A stretch of DNA of 64,000 nucleotides, taken from JBBDXS01 sp040902195 (GTDB lineage: Bacteria > Chloroflexota > Dehalococcoidia > DSTF01 > RBG-16-68-14). A program made the position numbers and the translations under genes. The notes beneath the pieces were generated by a model. The model had not been told where the DNA came from. It saw only the letters and a program-made list of their open reading frames with translations, and did no database searches. The stretch covers positions 527,298 through 591,297 of the forward strand of contig JBBDXS010000019.1 of NCBI GenBank assembly GCA_040902195.1. The letters are read 5' to 3'. Below are positions 17,922 through 26,299 of this stretch, one piece after another; position 1 is the first letter of the stretch; each line of letters opens with the position of its first letter.

Positions 17922-18899
17922 CTAGCGCAGCTCCGGCAGCACTTCCCGTCCGTAGAACTCGATAACCTTGCGCTGGTCGTGCTGCGGCGAGTGCACCATG
18001 ACGTGCGTCGCGCCGCGATCGATGAGCTTGCGGACGGCCGCGACGTGGTCGGTGGCGTCCGGGCTGACGGTCCAGGGCGCGATCACGTGCTCGAGCGGTG
18101 CGTTCTCCTCGGCGATGCGCTGGACTTCGCGCGGGTCCGGCACGTTAACGACCTGCGGGAAGACGGGCAGGAAGCGCCACGTCTTCGCGGCCTCGAGCGC
18201 CTCCTCGCGGTCGCCAGCGACCGCGTACAGCTCTACGATGTGCGGCAGCGCGCCCGGGTCCTTGCCGGACGCGCGCGCGCCCTCCTCGAACGCCTGGCGC
18301 ACGGCGTCGTTGCGGAGGAACGTGTACGGATCGGTGATCCACCCGTCGCCCTCCTCGGCCGCGATGCGCCCGCTGCGCGGGCCGGACGCAGCGATGTAGA
18401 CCGGCACCCGCGTCGACGGCTTGTCGTAGATGCGGACAGTGCGCGCCTGGAAGTGCTCGCCCGCGAAATCGACCCAGTCTTGCGTCCAGAGCGCGCGGAT
18501 CAGACGCGTTGCTTCGACCAGGCGCGCGGCGCGCTCGCGGTATGGCCCCCACGACGCGTAGGGCTCTTCGTTCAGCGCCTCGCCCGTGCCGAGGCCGAGG
18601 AAGACACGGCCCGGCGCGAGGACGCCCAGCGTCGCGAAGGCCTGTGCGACCTCGACGGGGTGGTAGCGATAGCTCGGGCACGTGACGCCCGTGCCGACAA
18701 CGAGACGCTCCGTGCGCTGGGCGATCGCCGCGAGCGTGATCCAGGCGTGGCCGGCGTGGCCCTGGCTGTCCATCCAGGGATGGAGGTGATCGCTGACCGA
18801 GAACGCCTCGAAGCCCGCTTCTTCCGCGGCGACCGCGAGCGCGACGATCTCGTCCGGAGCGAACTGCTCGCTCGCGCCGTGGTAGCCGATGACCGTCAC
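17922..18899 (-). CDS. LLM-class oxidoreductase, F420-dependent glucose-6-phosphate dehydrogenase-like
   Basis: 325 residues from a GTG at 18899 that overlaps the upstream stop as GTGA; a longer frame to 18944 has no need to be used. Features are IGYHGASEQFAPDE, SVSDHLHPW, GHAGHAWITLAAIAQRT, GTGVTCPSYRYHP, GRVFLGLGTGEALNE and VPVYIAASGP, close to the FGD-like F420 subfamily of LLM enzymes. The cofactor is therefore probably F420 rather than FMN; substrate unknown. It is translationally coupled to the hydroxyacid dehydrogenase. Confidence 0.87.
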   Translation of the reverse strand: MTVIGYHGASEQFAPDEIVALAVAAEEAGFEAFSVSDHLHPWMDSQGHAGHAWITLAAIAQRTERLVVGTGVTCPSYRYHPVEVAQAFATLGVLAPGRVFLGLGTGEALNEEPYASWGPYRERAARLVEATRLIRALWTQDWVDFAGEHFQARTVRIYDKPSTRVPVYIAASGPRSGRIAAEEGDGWITDPYTFLRNDAVRQAFEEGARASGKDPGALPHIVELYAVAGDREEALEAAKTWRFLPVFPQVVNVPDPREVQRIAEENAPLEHVIAPWTVSPDATDHVAAVRKLIDRGATHVMVHSPQHDQRKVIEFYGREVLPELR

Positions 18900-19888
18900 G
18901 ACGGGACGCGTCGCGTCGCGAGCGCCTCCGGGTTGACGACGCACTGCGGCGTCTCGCCGCGCAGCGCCACCAGCAGGTTGTCGATCGCGAGCTCGAGCAT
19001 GGCGCGCCGCGTCTCGACCGTCGCCGAGCCGATGTGCGGCAGCACGAGCGCGTTATCGAGCTGGAGGAGCGGCTCGTCCGCGGCCGGCGGCTCCTGCTCC
19101 AGCACATCAAGTGCGGCGCCCGCAATCGTGTTGCTGCGCAACGCCTCAACGAGCGCGGGTTGGTCGATCACCTGGCCGCGCGACGTGTTAACGAGATAGG
19201 CGCCCGGCTTCATGAGCGACAGCTCACGCGCGCCGATGATGTGGTGCGTCTCAGGGGTCAGGTTGACGTGGAGCGAGACGTAATCGGAATCGCGCAGGAG
19301 GTCATCGAGCGCGATGGGCGCGCAGAACACAAGCGATTCGTCGAGTTGCTGCTCGAACGCGTCGTAGAAGCAGCCGTCCATGCCGAAGGCGCGCGCCCGC
19401 TGCGCGACCTCCCTTCCGATACGTCCCATGCCTATGATGCCCAGCATTTTGCCGCGCAGGTCGTTGCCCAGACGGACGCCCTGCCCGGGAGCCCAGCGTC
19501 CGTCGCGGACGAAGCGCTCCCCCTCGGGAAGGCGGCGCGCGAGCGAGATGATGAAGCCCATCGTCAGGTCGGCGACGGCGTCGCTCAGTACGCCCGGCGT
19601 GTTGCAGACGAGGATGCCGCAGCGCGTCGCGGCGTCGACGTCGACGTTGTTGTAGCCGACGCCGAAGTTGGAGACGACGCGCAGGCGCGGCGCGGAATCC
19701 AGGACGCCTTCATCGACCGCGAGCATAGCGCTGCCGAGGAGCCCCTCGGCGCTCGCGAGCGCGGCGATCAGCTCGTCGCGCGAAGGCTGGCCGCGCTGGC
19801 CGTAGCGAGCGACCTCGCAGGCATCGACGATGCGCGCGATCGACTGATCGGGCAGCGGCAGAGCGACGTAGACGTGAGGGCGTGCCAT
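18896..19888 (-). CDS. D-isomer-specific 2-hydroxyacid dehydrogenase
   Basis: 330 residues. The NAD-binding domain has GIIGMGRIG (about 150-158). Catalytic Arg lies in VNTSRGQ, Glu in DVLEQEP and His in LPHIGSAT, the standard triad. SNFGVGYNNVDVDAA and GVLSDAVADL fit glyoxylate/hydroxypyruvate reductase types. It would reduce a 2-keto acid to a D-2-hydroxy acid with NAD(P)H. The last four bases overlap the LLM gene. A second member of the family is at 60046. Confidence 0.9.
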   Translation of the reverse strand: MARPHVYVALPLPDQSIARIVDACEVARYGQRGQPSRDELIAALASAEGLLGSAMLAVDEGVLDSAPRLRVVSNFGVGYNNVDVDAATRCGILVCNTPGVLSDAVADLTMGFIISLARRLPEGERFVRDGRWAPGQGVRLGNDLRGKMLGIIGMGRIGREVAQRARAFGMDGCFYDAFEQQLDESLVFCAPIALDDLLRDSDYVSLHVNLTPETHHIIGARELSLMKPGAYLVNTSRGQVIDQPALVEALRSNTIAGAALDVLEQEPPAADEPLLQLDNALVLPHIGSATVETRRAMLELAIDNLLVALRGETPQCVVNPEALATRRVPS

Positions 19889-19959
19889 CGCGGATATGCT
19901 ACACGAGAGCTCCGGGCGGTGCTAGCGCCGCCTGCCTCCCTCCGCTAGCATGGGCATCG

Positions 19960-20181
19960 ATGGCTGAGGAAGACCCGAGACAGCAGGTGCCGGCCTACGT
20001 CGCGCTGGTGCGCATCTTCGCGGTTGTGGGGATGTCCGCGGCGGCGGCGTTCGCGATCTTCTTCTTCATCGCCGCGTACTGGATCTACGGGCTCATCGCG
20101 CTGGTCTGTACACTTCCGTTCTTCTTCATCATGCGCCTCGCCGAGGGCACGGCGGAGCCACACGAGACGAATTCGGAGTAA
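19960..20181 (+). CDS. Small two-helix membrane protein
   Basis: 73 residues from the ATG at 19960. Hydrophobic helices cover about 12-37 and 39-56 with a charged start and end (MAEEDPR, GTAEPHETNSE). It is divergent from the hydroxyacid dehydrogenase and faces the cyclophilin gene. No recognised domain; coding nature is supported by the clean hydrophobicity pattern and the terminator just behind it. Confidence 0.55.
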   Translation: MAEEDPRQQVPAYVALVRIFAVVGMSAAAAFAIFFFIAAYWIYGLIALVCTLPFFFIMRLAEGTAEPHETNSE

Positions 20182-20184
20182 ATA

Positions 20185-20208
20185 GAAAAACGGCCCCGCA
20201 CGGGGCCG
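20185..20208 (-). terminator. Rho-independent terminator of the cyclophilin gene
   Basis: Stem CGGCCCCG (20191-20198) and CGGGGCCG (20201-20208). Read on the minus strand it is followed by TTTTTCTATTT, the expected U-run, 29 bases after the cyclophilin stop. It also lies ten bases after the small membrane gene on the plus strand but lacks a T-run in that direction. Confidence 0.8.
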
Positions 20209-20236
20209 CGCTTCGCGCCGGGCGAGAGGTCGTGCT

Positions 20237-20989
20237 CTAGCTCTCTTGGATCGTGACGCTCTCAACAGTGGAGGTGGTAGTGAGCTGCCGCGCCACGTCG
20301 AGGCCCGAGGTAATACGGCCGAACGGCGTGAAGTCGGCGAACTGATCGGAGTTCGTAAACGCGATGAAGAACTGGCTGCCGTTCGCCATGCCGACGGTAC
20401 CAGCTTCGTAGTCGCCCGTGACGCCTTCGTTCAGATCGTAGCCGGGACCTCCGCGGCCCTTACAATCAGTGGTGCTGTCCGCGGTGCAGAATGGGTCGCC
20501 GGTGATCGCTTCGAAGTCCTGCTGGACGTAGTGGAAGATCAGCCCGTTATAGAAGCCGTCCTTCGCCAGAAAGACGAAGTTGTTCACCGTCTGGGGCGCC
20601 TGCTCCGGCAGCAGCTCGATCTGGATGTCGCCGTCTGACGTCTTGATCGTCGCCGTGTAGCTCTTCGACGTGTCGATAGTCATCGCAGGGACGCCGTCGT
20701 ACTTCTTAACCGAGGGCGTCGGCGCGCCCGGCGTGCTATTGGCGGTGTCGTCCTTCGTCTGGTCGACGAACCCCTGCTGGTTCTTCTGGTCGTCCTGACC
20801 TGCTCGTCCCTGCGTGAAGATGCCCACGACCACGCCCGCGACGAGTGCCAGGGCCATGACGATGAACACGACCTGGATCGTGCGCGTACTGCCGAGAAGG
20901 CCGAGTATGCCCGCCGGCTTGACGTCACCGGCATAGGCGCTGACGGCCTGGTAACGCTTACGCCGACGCTTGGTCTGTTGAGTCGTCAT
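20237..20989 (-). CDS. Membrane-anchored cyclophilin-type peptidyl-prolyl isomerase
   Basis: 250 residues. A very basic N-terminus (KRRRKR) and one helix (about 38-60) give an N-in, C-out anchor; an acidic, Gln-rich linker follows. The cyclophilin domain (about 105-250) has GDIQIELLPEQAPQTVNNF, GFYNGLIFHYVQ, GTVGMANGSQFFIAF and FTPFGRITSGLDV. The usual FHRV Arg is replaced: FHYVQQDF carries Tyr, so catalytic activity may be reduced. It would help fold exported proteins. Confidence 0.87.
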   Translation of the reverse strand: MTTQQTKRRRKRYQAVSAYAGDVKPAGILGLLGSTRTIQVVFIVMALALVAGVVVGIFTQGRAGQDDQKNQQGFVDQTKDDTANSTPGAPTPSVKKYDGVPAMTIDTSKSYTATIKTSDGDIQIELLPEQAPQTVNNFVFLAKDGFYNGLIFHYVQQDFEAITGDPFCTADSTTDCKGRGGPGYDLNEGVTGDYEAGTVGMANGSQFFIAFTNSDQFADFTPFGRITSGLDVARQLTTTSTVESVTIQES

Positions 20990-21034
20990 GTTGCTACTCG
21001 ACTATAACAAAGCCTTGTGGCCTAGGAAAGGCGA

Positions 21035-21343
21035 CTATTGGAGGTGCCAGCGAAGCTTGTTCGCCAGGTCCGGGCTGGCGTGCGCCGGCGTCGCGCCTCC
21101 GGCCGGGCTTTCCTCCACCGGCCCGAAGGCTGCCAGGGCCTCGTCATAGGCGGCGCGGCGGATCGTGTGGCCGAGGACCTCGTAGGCCTCGTTGAGCAGC
21201 GCGACCTTGTCGCGATTCTCCTCGCGCTTGGCCTCCTGCCAGTACGCCGCCTCGATCTCACGGAAGGTAGCCTCGCGCGGAACCCCGAGGAGGCCATAGT
21301 AGTCCGGGGGGACGTGGCGCTTGCGTACCTTGGGAGCCATCAC
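21035..21343 (-). CDS. J-domain-like protein lacking the HPD motif
   Basis: 102 residues (adjacent ATGs at 21343 and 21340). DYYGLLGVPREATFREIEAAY matches helices I-II of a J domain, and LNEAYEVLGHTIRRAAYDEAL matches helices III-IV. The connecting loop reads WQEAKREENRDK, without His-Pro-Asp, so it should not stimulate Hsp70 ATPase in the normal way. The C-terminal 30 residues are low-complexity. It could be an inhibitor or adaptor. It diverges from phnW. Confidence 0.75.
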   Translation of the reverse strand: MMAPKVRKRHVPPDYYGLLGVPREATFREIEAAYWQEAKREENRDKVALLNEAYEVLGHTIRRAAYDEALAAFGPVEESPAGGATPAHASPDLANKLRWHLQ

Positions 21344-21426
21344 CCTTCCAAACGAGCCGAACGGGGTGGTGTTTCAGGCCCGGCGAGAGTAGGCCATAAT
21401 AGAGGGCCCGCTCACGAAAGGACCGC

Positions 21427-22560
21427 ATGACCACCGACGCCTCGCCTCCGGACAAGCTGCTCTTCACGCCCGGGCCTCTCACGACGAGCGCGACGGTGAA
21501 GCGAGCGATGCTGCGCGACGCCGGCTCCTGGCATTTCGAGTTCAACGACCTCGTGCGCAGCGTGCGCGAGCGGTTGCTGGCGCTCGCCGGCGTCTCGCAG
21601 GACGGCGGTTACGAGGCCGTGCTGATGCAGGGGAGCGGCACCTTCGGCGTCGAGGCCGCGATCACGTCCGCGGTGCCGCGCGACGGAAAGCTGCTCGCGA
21701 TCGTGAACGGGGCGTATGGAGAACGCATTGTCGCGATGGCGCGGCAGGCGGGTATCGCAACTGAAGTCTTGCGCTACGCCGAAGACACCCCGCCGGAGGC
21801 ATCGGACGTCGCGCACGCGCTCGACGGCGACGCGACGATCAGCGACGTAGCCGTCGTACATTGCGAGACGACGACGGGCATCCTCAACCCCATCGCGTCG
21901 ATCGGCTGCGCGGTCAAGGAGCGCGGCCGTCGCTACATCGTCGACGCGATGAGCAGCTTCGGCGGCATACCGATCGACGTCGCGCAGACCGGCATCGACT
22001 ACCTGGTCTCGTCCGCGAACAAGTGCATCGAAGGCGTGCCGGGCTTCTCGTTCGTAATCGCGCGGCGCTCGGCGCTCGAAGCCGCGGAGGGCCACGCGCG
22101 CAGCCTCAGCCTCGACCTCGTCGCGCAGTGGCGCGGGTTCGAGAAGAACGGACAGTTTCGCTTCACGCCGCCCACGCACGCGCTCCTCGCCTTCGATCAG
22201 GCGCTGCGCGAGCTGGACGAAGAAGGCGGCATCGAGGCGCGGGGGGCGCGCTACCGCCGCAACCACGCTGTGCTGATCGAGGGGATGCGCGCGCTGGGCT
22301 TCCGCCCCTACCTGCGCCCCGAGGTGCAGAGCTACATCATTACGGCGTTTCATTACCCGCGCCACCCGTCGTTCGACTTCGACGCGTTCTATCGCAAGCT
22401 GAGCGAGCGCGAGATGATCATCTACCCCGGCAAGCTCACCGAGGTCGCGTGCTTCCGCATCGGGACGATCGGGCACCTGTTCGAAGACGACATCCGCCGG
22501 CTGTTGGACGCCGTGCGCGCTACGCTGGCCGAACTGGGGTGCGAGCCGATCGATGGGTGA
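21427..22560 (+). CDS. phnW: 2-aminoethylphosphonate:pyruvate aminotransferase
   Basis: 377 residues, normal for PhnW. Fold-type I PLP features include LLFTPGPLTTSATVK at the start, MQGSGTFGVEA (phosphate site), VDAMSSFGG with the PLP-ring Asp and SSANKCIEGVPG with the Schiff-base Lys near 197. It converts 2-aminoethylphosphonate and pyruvate to phosphonoacetaldehyde and alanine. It overlaps phnX by eight bases, which confirms the pathway. GAAAGGA stands before the ATG. Confidence 0.93.
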   Translation: MTTDASPPDKLLFTPGPLTTSATVKRAMLRDAGSWHFEFNDLVRSVRERLLALAGVSQDGGYEAVLMQGSGTFGVEAAITSAVPRDGKLLAIVNGAYGERIVAMARQAGIATEVLRYAEDTPPEASDVAHALDGDATISDVAVVHCETTTGILNPIASIGCAVKERGRRYIVDAMSSFGGIPIDVAQTGIDYLVSSANKCIEGVPGFSFVIARRSALEAAEGHARSLSLDLVAQWRGFEKNGQFRFTPPTHALLAFDQALRELDEEGGIEARGARYRRNHAVLIEGMRALGFRPYLRPEVQSYIITAFHYPRHPSFDFDAFYRKLSEREMIIYPGKLTEVACFRIGTIGHLFEDDIRRLLDAVRATLAELGCEPIDG

Positions 22561-23362
22561 GCAGCGCCTGCGGGGCGTCATCCTCGACTGGGCCGGCACG
22601 CTGGCCGACTACGGTTCGTGCGCGCCGGCCGGCGTGTTCGTCACGCTGTTCCTGCGCCGGCGCGTGCCGATCACGATCGCCCAGGCGCGCGAGCCGATGG
22701 GCATCCACAAGCGCGATCACGTCGCGGCGGTCCTGCGCATGCCGGAAGTGGCCGCTCTCTGGGAGCGCGAGTACGGCCGCGCGTCGAACGACGGCGACGT
22801 CGAGGCGATGTACCAGGAGCTCATCCCGCTCCAGCTCGACTGCCTGCCGCGGTACGCGGAGCTGATCCCCGGCGTGCTCGATGCCGTCCGGGCGTTTCGC
22901 GCGCGCGGGCTGAAGATCGGCACGACGACGGGCTACAACCGCGAGATGCTGAACGTGCTGCTCGACGCGGCGCGCGCGCAGGGCTTCGAGCCGGACTGCG
23001 CGGTGAGCGCGGATGAGGTGCCGTCGGGGCGCCCGCATCCGTACATGTGCTTCCGCTGCGCGATCGAGCTAGAGGTCTACCCGCTCGAAACGTGCGTGAA
23101 GGTGGGCGATACCCCGCCCGACATCGACGAGGGGCGCAACGCCGGCATGTGGACCGTCGCGGTGGCGAAGACGGGAAACGAGATGGCACTGACGGAGCAG
23201 GAGGTCGCCGCCCTACCCGCCGCCGAGCTGCGCGAGCGGCTCGATCGGGCGTATGCGCGGCTGCGCGACGCCGGCGCCCACTACGTCGTCGATGGCGTGG
23301 CGGACGTGCCGGCGCTGCTGGACGAGATCGAGGCGCGCCTCCGGCGGGGAGAGCACCCGTAG
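22553..23362 (+). CDS. phnX: Phosphonoacetaldehyde hydrolase (phosphonatase)
   Basis: 269 residues. HAD-fold motif I is LDWAGTLADYGSCAP with nucleophile Asp; MGIHKRDH carries the Lys that forms a Schiff base with the aldehyde; TTGYN and GDTPPDIDEG are the later HAD motifs. It cleaves the C-P bond of phosphonoacetaldehyde to acetaldehyde and phosphate. With phnW it forms the two-step route for 2-aminoethylphosphonate as a phosphorus source. No phosphonate transporter is in view. Confidence 0.93.
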   Translation: MGEQRLRGVILDWAGTLADYGSCAPAGVFVTLFLRRRVPITIAQAREPMGIHKRDHVAAVLRMPEVAALWEREYGRASNDGDVEAMYQELIPLQLDCLPRYAELIPGVLDAVRAFRARGLKIGTTTGYNREMLNVLLDAARAQGFEPDCAVSADEVPSGRPHPYMCFRCAIELEVYPLETCVKVGDTPPDIDEGRNAGMWTVAVAKTGNEMALTEQEVAALPAAELRERLDRAYARLRDAGAHYVVDGVADVPALLDEIEARLRRGEHP

Positions 23363-23363
23363 C

Positions 23364-24248
23364 ATGTACGTCGACTCGCACGTCCACCTGCAGCCGCACG
23401 GCGAGAAGCCGGTGATGACTCGCGAACGCCTCGAGCGCTATGTCGAGGCAGGCCGCGCGGCCGGCGTCGAACGCCTCGCCTTCACGGAGCACCTCTTCCG
23501 TTTTCACGAAGCCCTGGCGCTGTTGCGCGACTGGTGGGACGACGACGGCGACCCTGTGCTCGCCGCGGCGACGCACAAGTATCTCGAAGACGAGGTCTCG
23601 GCGTCGATCGCGGAGTACGTGCGCCTGATCGAGGAGGCGAAGGCCGACGGGTTGCCGGTGCTGCTCGGGCTGGAGATGGACTGGGTGCCCGGCCGCGAGA
23701 AGGAGCTGCGCGCATTCCTGGCGCCGTACGACTGGGACATCGTGCTCGGCTCCGTCCACTGGATCGGCGCCTGGGGGTTCGACAGCGCCAGCATCCCCGC
23801 CTTCGCCGCCGAGTGGGAGCGGCGCGATGTCGACGCCGTGTTCGCGGACTACGCGCAGCTCGTGCGCGACCTCGCGGACAGCAAGCTCGCCGACGTGCTC
23901 GCGCATCCCGACTTGCCGAAGATCCAGGGTCACCGCCCCAGCAACCAGACGCCGCTGCACGCGGCGATCGTCGAGGCGGCCTCGCGGGGTGGCTGCGCCG
24001 TCGAGATCAACAGCAACGGCTACAACAAGCCCGTGCGCGAGGCCTACCCGCACATCGACGTGCTCCGGCGCGCGCATGAGGCCGGACTCGCGATCACGCT
24101 CGCCTCGGACGCACACCAGCCGGAGCGCGTCGGCGAACGCTTCGACGACCTCGCATCGCTGGCGCGCGAGGCCGGGTACGAGCAGTTCGCCTCGTTCGAG
24201 GCGCGCCGCGCCACGTTTCATCCGCTGCCTGAGCCATCGAGGAGTTGA
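23364..24248 (+). CDS. PHP-domain phosphoesterase, histidinol-phosphatase (HisJ)-like
   Basis: 294 residues from the ATG two bases after the phnX stop. Metal ligands of the PHP domain are visible: DSHVHLQ at the N-terminus, FTEHLF near 38, HxH-like SVHWIG near 130, LAHPDLPKIQG near 180 and SDAHQPE near 249. The family hydrolyses phosphate monoesters. Its place in the phosphonate operon rather than a histidine operon suggests another phosphoester substrate, but histidinol phosphate cannot be excluded. Confidence 0.85.
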   Translation: MYVDSHVHLQPHGEKPVMTRERLERYVEAGRAAGVERLAFTEHLFRFHEALALLRDWWDDDGDPVLAAATHKYLEDEVSASIAEYVRLIEEAKADGLPVLLGLEMDWVPGREKELRAFLAPYDWDIVLGSVHWIGAWGFDSASIPAFAAEWERRDVDAVFADYAQLVRDLADSKLADVLAHPDLPKIQGHRPSNQTPLHAAIVEAASRGGCAVEINSNGYNKPVREAYPHIDVLRRAHEAGLAITLASDAHQPERVGERFDDLASLAREAGYEQFASFEARRATFHPLPEPSRS

Positions 24249-24250
24249 GT

Positions 24251-25003
24251 ATGGCCACGATCACCGTCGCGACGCTGAACATCTTCAACAAGATCGGCCG
24301 CTGGGGCGAGCGGCTGCCGCTGCTGCTCGAGCAGTTCATGGAGCTGCAGCCGGACGTCATCGGCCTGCAGGAGGTCGACCTGACGATCGACCAGGGGATG
24401 TCGCTCTGCCGGCTGATCAACGCGCGCGTGGGCGAGTCGCCGCGCTACTGGATCTACCATATGGGGCGTCCCGGCCGCGCTGCGCACGTGCAGTCGCTCG
24501 CGACGATGACGCGGCTGCCCTGCGAGGCGCACGAGGGGCTGGACTTCCTGAGCTTCGAGGGCGTCGCGCAGCGGCTCCGGCTGCGCCTTCCGGACGGCGG
24601 CGCGCTGGAGTTCTACAACACGCACCTCTACTGGCCGCCGGAGGGCGTGCAAGAGCGCCTCGCGCAGGCGGAGAAGCTCGTCGCGTGGACGGACACGTGG
24701 CAGGGCGCGGACGCAACGGTCGTCTCGGGCGACTTCAACGCGTATCCCGGCGAGCCGGTGCTCGATCTGATGAAGGGGGGCTTCGCGTCCGCGCACGAGT
24801 CGGTGCACGGCACGGAGCCGGAGAAGACGTGGCCGACGCCGGTGAACACGTTCGACCCGTCGCCGCCGGGCTGCCTCGACTACATCTTCGTGCGTGGCGC
24901 GCAGATCGAGGACGCGCGCGTCGTCTTCGACAAACCGCACGTGCTGGACGCGGACCTCTACCCGTCGGACCACCTGGGGGTGATGGCGCGGCTGACGGCG
25001 TAG
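24251..25003 (+). CDS. Endonuclease/exonuclease/phosphatase-family metal hydrolase
   Basis: 250 residues, ATG three bases after the PHP gene stop. EEP signatures are ATLNIFNKIG, VIGLQEVDLT, YNTHLYWP, VVSGDFNAYPG, GCLDYIFVRG and SDHLGVMA, giving the complete catalytic set. Members cut phosphodiesters in DNA, phospholipids or small molecules. No secretion signal is seen. As last gene of the phosphonate operon it may release phosphate or alcohol from a phosphonate or phosphate ester; this is contextual. Confidence 0.85.
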   Translation: MATITVATLNIFNKIGRWGERLPLLLEQFMELQPDVIGLQEVDLTIDQGMSLCRLINARVGESPRYWIYHMGRPGRAAHVQSLATMTRLPCEAHEGLDFLSFEGVAQRLRLRLPDGGALEFYNTHLYWPPEGVQERLAQAEKLVAWTDTWQGADATVVSGDFNAYPGEPVLDLMKGGFASAHESVHGTEPEKTWPTPVNTFDPSPPGCLDYIFVRGAQIEDARVVFDKPHVLDADLYPSDHLGVMARLTA

Positions 25004-25364
25004 CTCAGCGACCCGTTCTTCATCCTTGCGATACCTTACGTCCCACATTCCGTATCTGGCGCGGCTTTTGTTTGTCACCTTTTGTTTCGTAATTTCGCCC
25101 TTTTTCGGTCTACTCCGATGCGCAGTTGCCCGTTGGTGGGCGCACTCTCGCGGGGGCGATCATGACAGGCCGGACGAGGAGGTGCGAGGCGTTCGTGTCA
25201 CCGGAGCTGTGAGGCGCGTGCCCGATGCGGGGTCTCCAGCGGCCGGACCAGGTGGGGGTGTGGGCGGGGTTGGGCTGGGGAGTGGGGTAACGTGACCGCG
25301 GCGCTAGCCCGTAGTCAGAGTGGTATAATCGCCCTCCTTAGCGAGTTGTTGGTGGAGGTTCGAA
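25004..25364. other. Intergenic region with an extended -10 promoter for the signal peptidase gene
   Basis: No convincing gene in 361 bases. The first part is unusually T-rich for this genome (around 25065-25105) and the middle is G-rich. TGGTATAAT at 25321-25329 is an extended -10 element 36 bases before the ATG at 25365; no clear -35 is seen. Confidence 0.5.
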
Positions 25365-25841
25365 ATGCTCGCTCGCCACGTGGTCGTGACCGGCGCTGTA
25401 CTCATATCCCTGCTGGCGGGCTGCGGCGGCGATAGCCCTCGCCAGGTTGTCATGGAAGGCCAGAGCATGTTTCCCACTCTCAGCGACGGTGACCGAGTAG
25501 ACGTCCAAGAGTATGGAACCGACACTCCTCGACGCGGCGACGTCATCGTCTTCCACCCACGGACGGAGTCCGGCGAGCCCTCAGACCGCTTGTTCCTCAA
25601 GCGCATCATCGGCCTGCCCGGAGAGACGATTGAGATTCGCAATGAAGTTGTTCTGGTCGACGGAGAACCTCTTCAGGAACCGTATATCAACGAGCCCACC
25701 GCTGGTACCTTCGACCGGTTCGAAGTTCCATCGGACGAGTACTTCGTCTTGGGCGACAACCGTAACAACAGCAGCGACTCCCGTTCCTACCTAGGAATCC
25801 CAGAGGATTACATTGTTGGTCGTGCCAAGCTGAGCAATTGA
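25365..25841 (+). CDS. Signal peptidase I-like serine protease with lipoprotein-type N-terminus
   Basis: 158 residues; GGAGGT lies before the ATG. S26 motifs: MEGQSMFPTLSDGD with catalytic Ser near 36, RRGDVIVFH, FLKRIIGLPGE with catalytic Lys near 78, and GDNRNNSSDSRSYL. Instead of the usual membrane anchor, the N-terminus is a signal peptide ending SLLAGCGG, a lipobox with Cys near 22. The protease would thus be lipid-anchored outside. It is shorter than most LepB proteins and is flanked by repeat-rich DNA, so it may be an accessory enzyme. Confidence 0.85.
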   Translation: MLARHVVVTGAVLISLLAGCGGDSPRQVVMEGQSMFPTLSDGDRVDVQEYGTDTPRRGDVIVFHPRTESGEPSDRLFLKRIIGLPGETIEIRNEVVLVDGEPLQEPYINEPTAGTFDRFEVPSDEYFVLGDNRNNSSDSRSYLGIPEDYIVGRAKLSN

Positions 25842-25856
25842 GGTCGACAGAGGCAG

Positions 25857-25931
25857 TGGTACCCCCGGCAGGACTCGAACCTGCGCACCCGGCTTCGGAG
25901 GCCGGTACTCTATCCACTGAGCTACGGGGGC
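25857..25931 (-). tRNA. tRNA-Arg (anticodon CCG)
   Basis: Read on the minus strand: acceptor GCCCCCG pairs with CGGGGGT (a G-U pair at the end), D stem GCTC/GAGT, anticodon stem CCGGC/GCCGG with loop CTCCGAA (anticodon CCG), T stem GCAGG/CCTGC with loop TTCGAGT. The terminal CCA is encoded (25857-25859). All cloverleaf elements are intact. It decodes CGG. Confidence 0.95.
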
Positions 25932-25939
25932 GTACCGAG

Positions 25940-26265
25940 GGCATGATATCGGATGCGGGACGCGAGTTGGAAGCGGGACGCGAGAAACGGGAGGCGGGAG
26001 GCGGGACGCGAGAGGCGTGAAACACCCTCACCCCGGCCTGCGGCCACCCCTCTCCCTCTGAAGAGGGCGAGGGGCAAAGGGGTGGCGGAGCCGCGCCTTT
26101 CGAGACGCTGACGCTGCTGTCAGTTGGACGCGGGACGCGGGAAACGAGAGGCGGGACGCGAGAGGCGGGACGCGGGAGGCGGGACGCGAGAGGTGGGATG
26201 CGGGATCGACGTCCGCGGCTTGAAGGCGGCGCTTCGCACAGCGAGCCGTGGGGAACGTGTCGCTC
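25940..26265. repeat. Low-complexity GGGACGCGAG/GGGAGGCG repeats around a dispersed repeat
   Basis: Two blocks (about 25952-26020 and 26128-26206) consist of imperfect purine-rich repeats of the type GCGGGACGCGAGAGGC. Between them (about 26026-26090) is a CACCCTCACCCCGGCC / GAGGGCGAGGGG segment with self-complementary halves. Short open frames here encode only Ala-Gly-Arg-Glu repeats and are not real genes. Confidence 0.7.
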
Positions 26266-26299
26266 GCGAGGAGTCCACTGAGATCCTTCGGGCTCCCCG

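Noticed and set aside
18896..19888. Phosphoglycerate dehydrogenase (serA)
   Set aside because: No C-terminal ACT or substrate-binding domains, and the length fits simple glyoxylate or hydroxypyruvate reductases.
23827..25092. 421-codon plus frame overlapping the PHP and EEP genes
   Set aside because: Ser/Thr/Arg then Arg/Ala/Gly-rich shadow in another frame of two well-supported enzymes.
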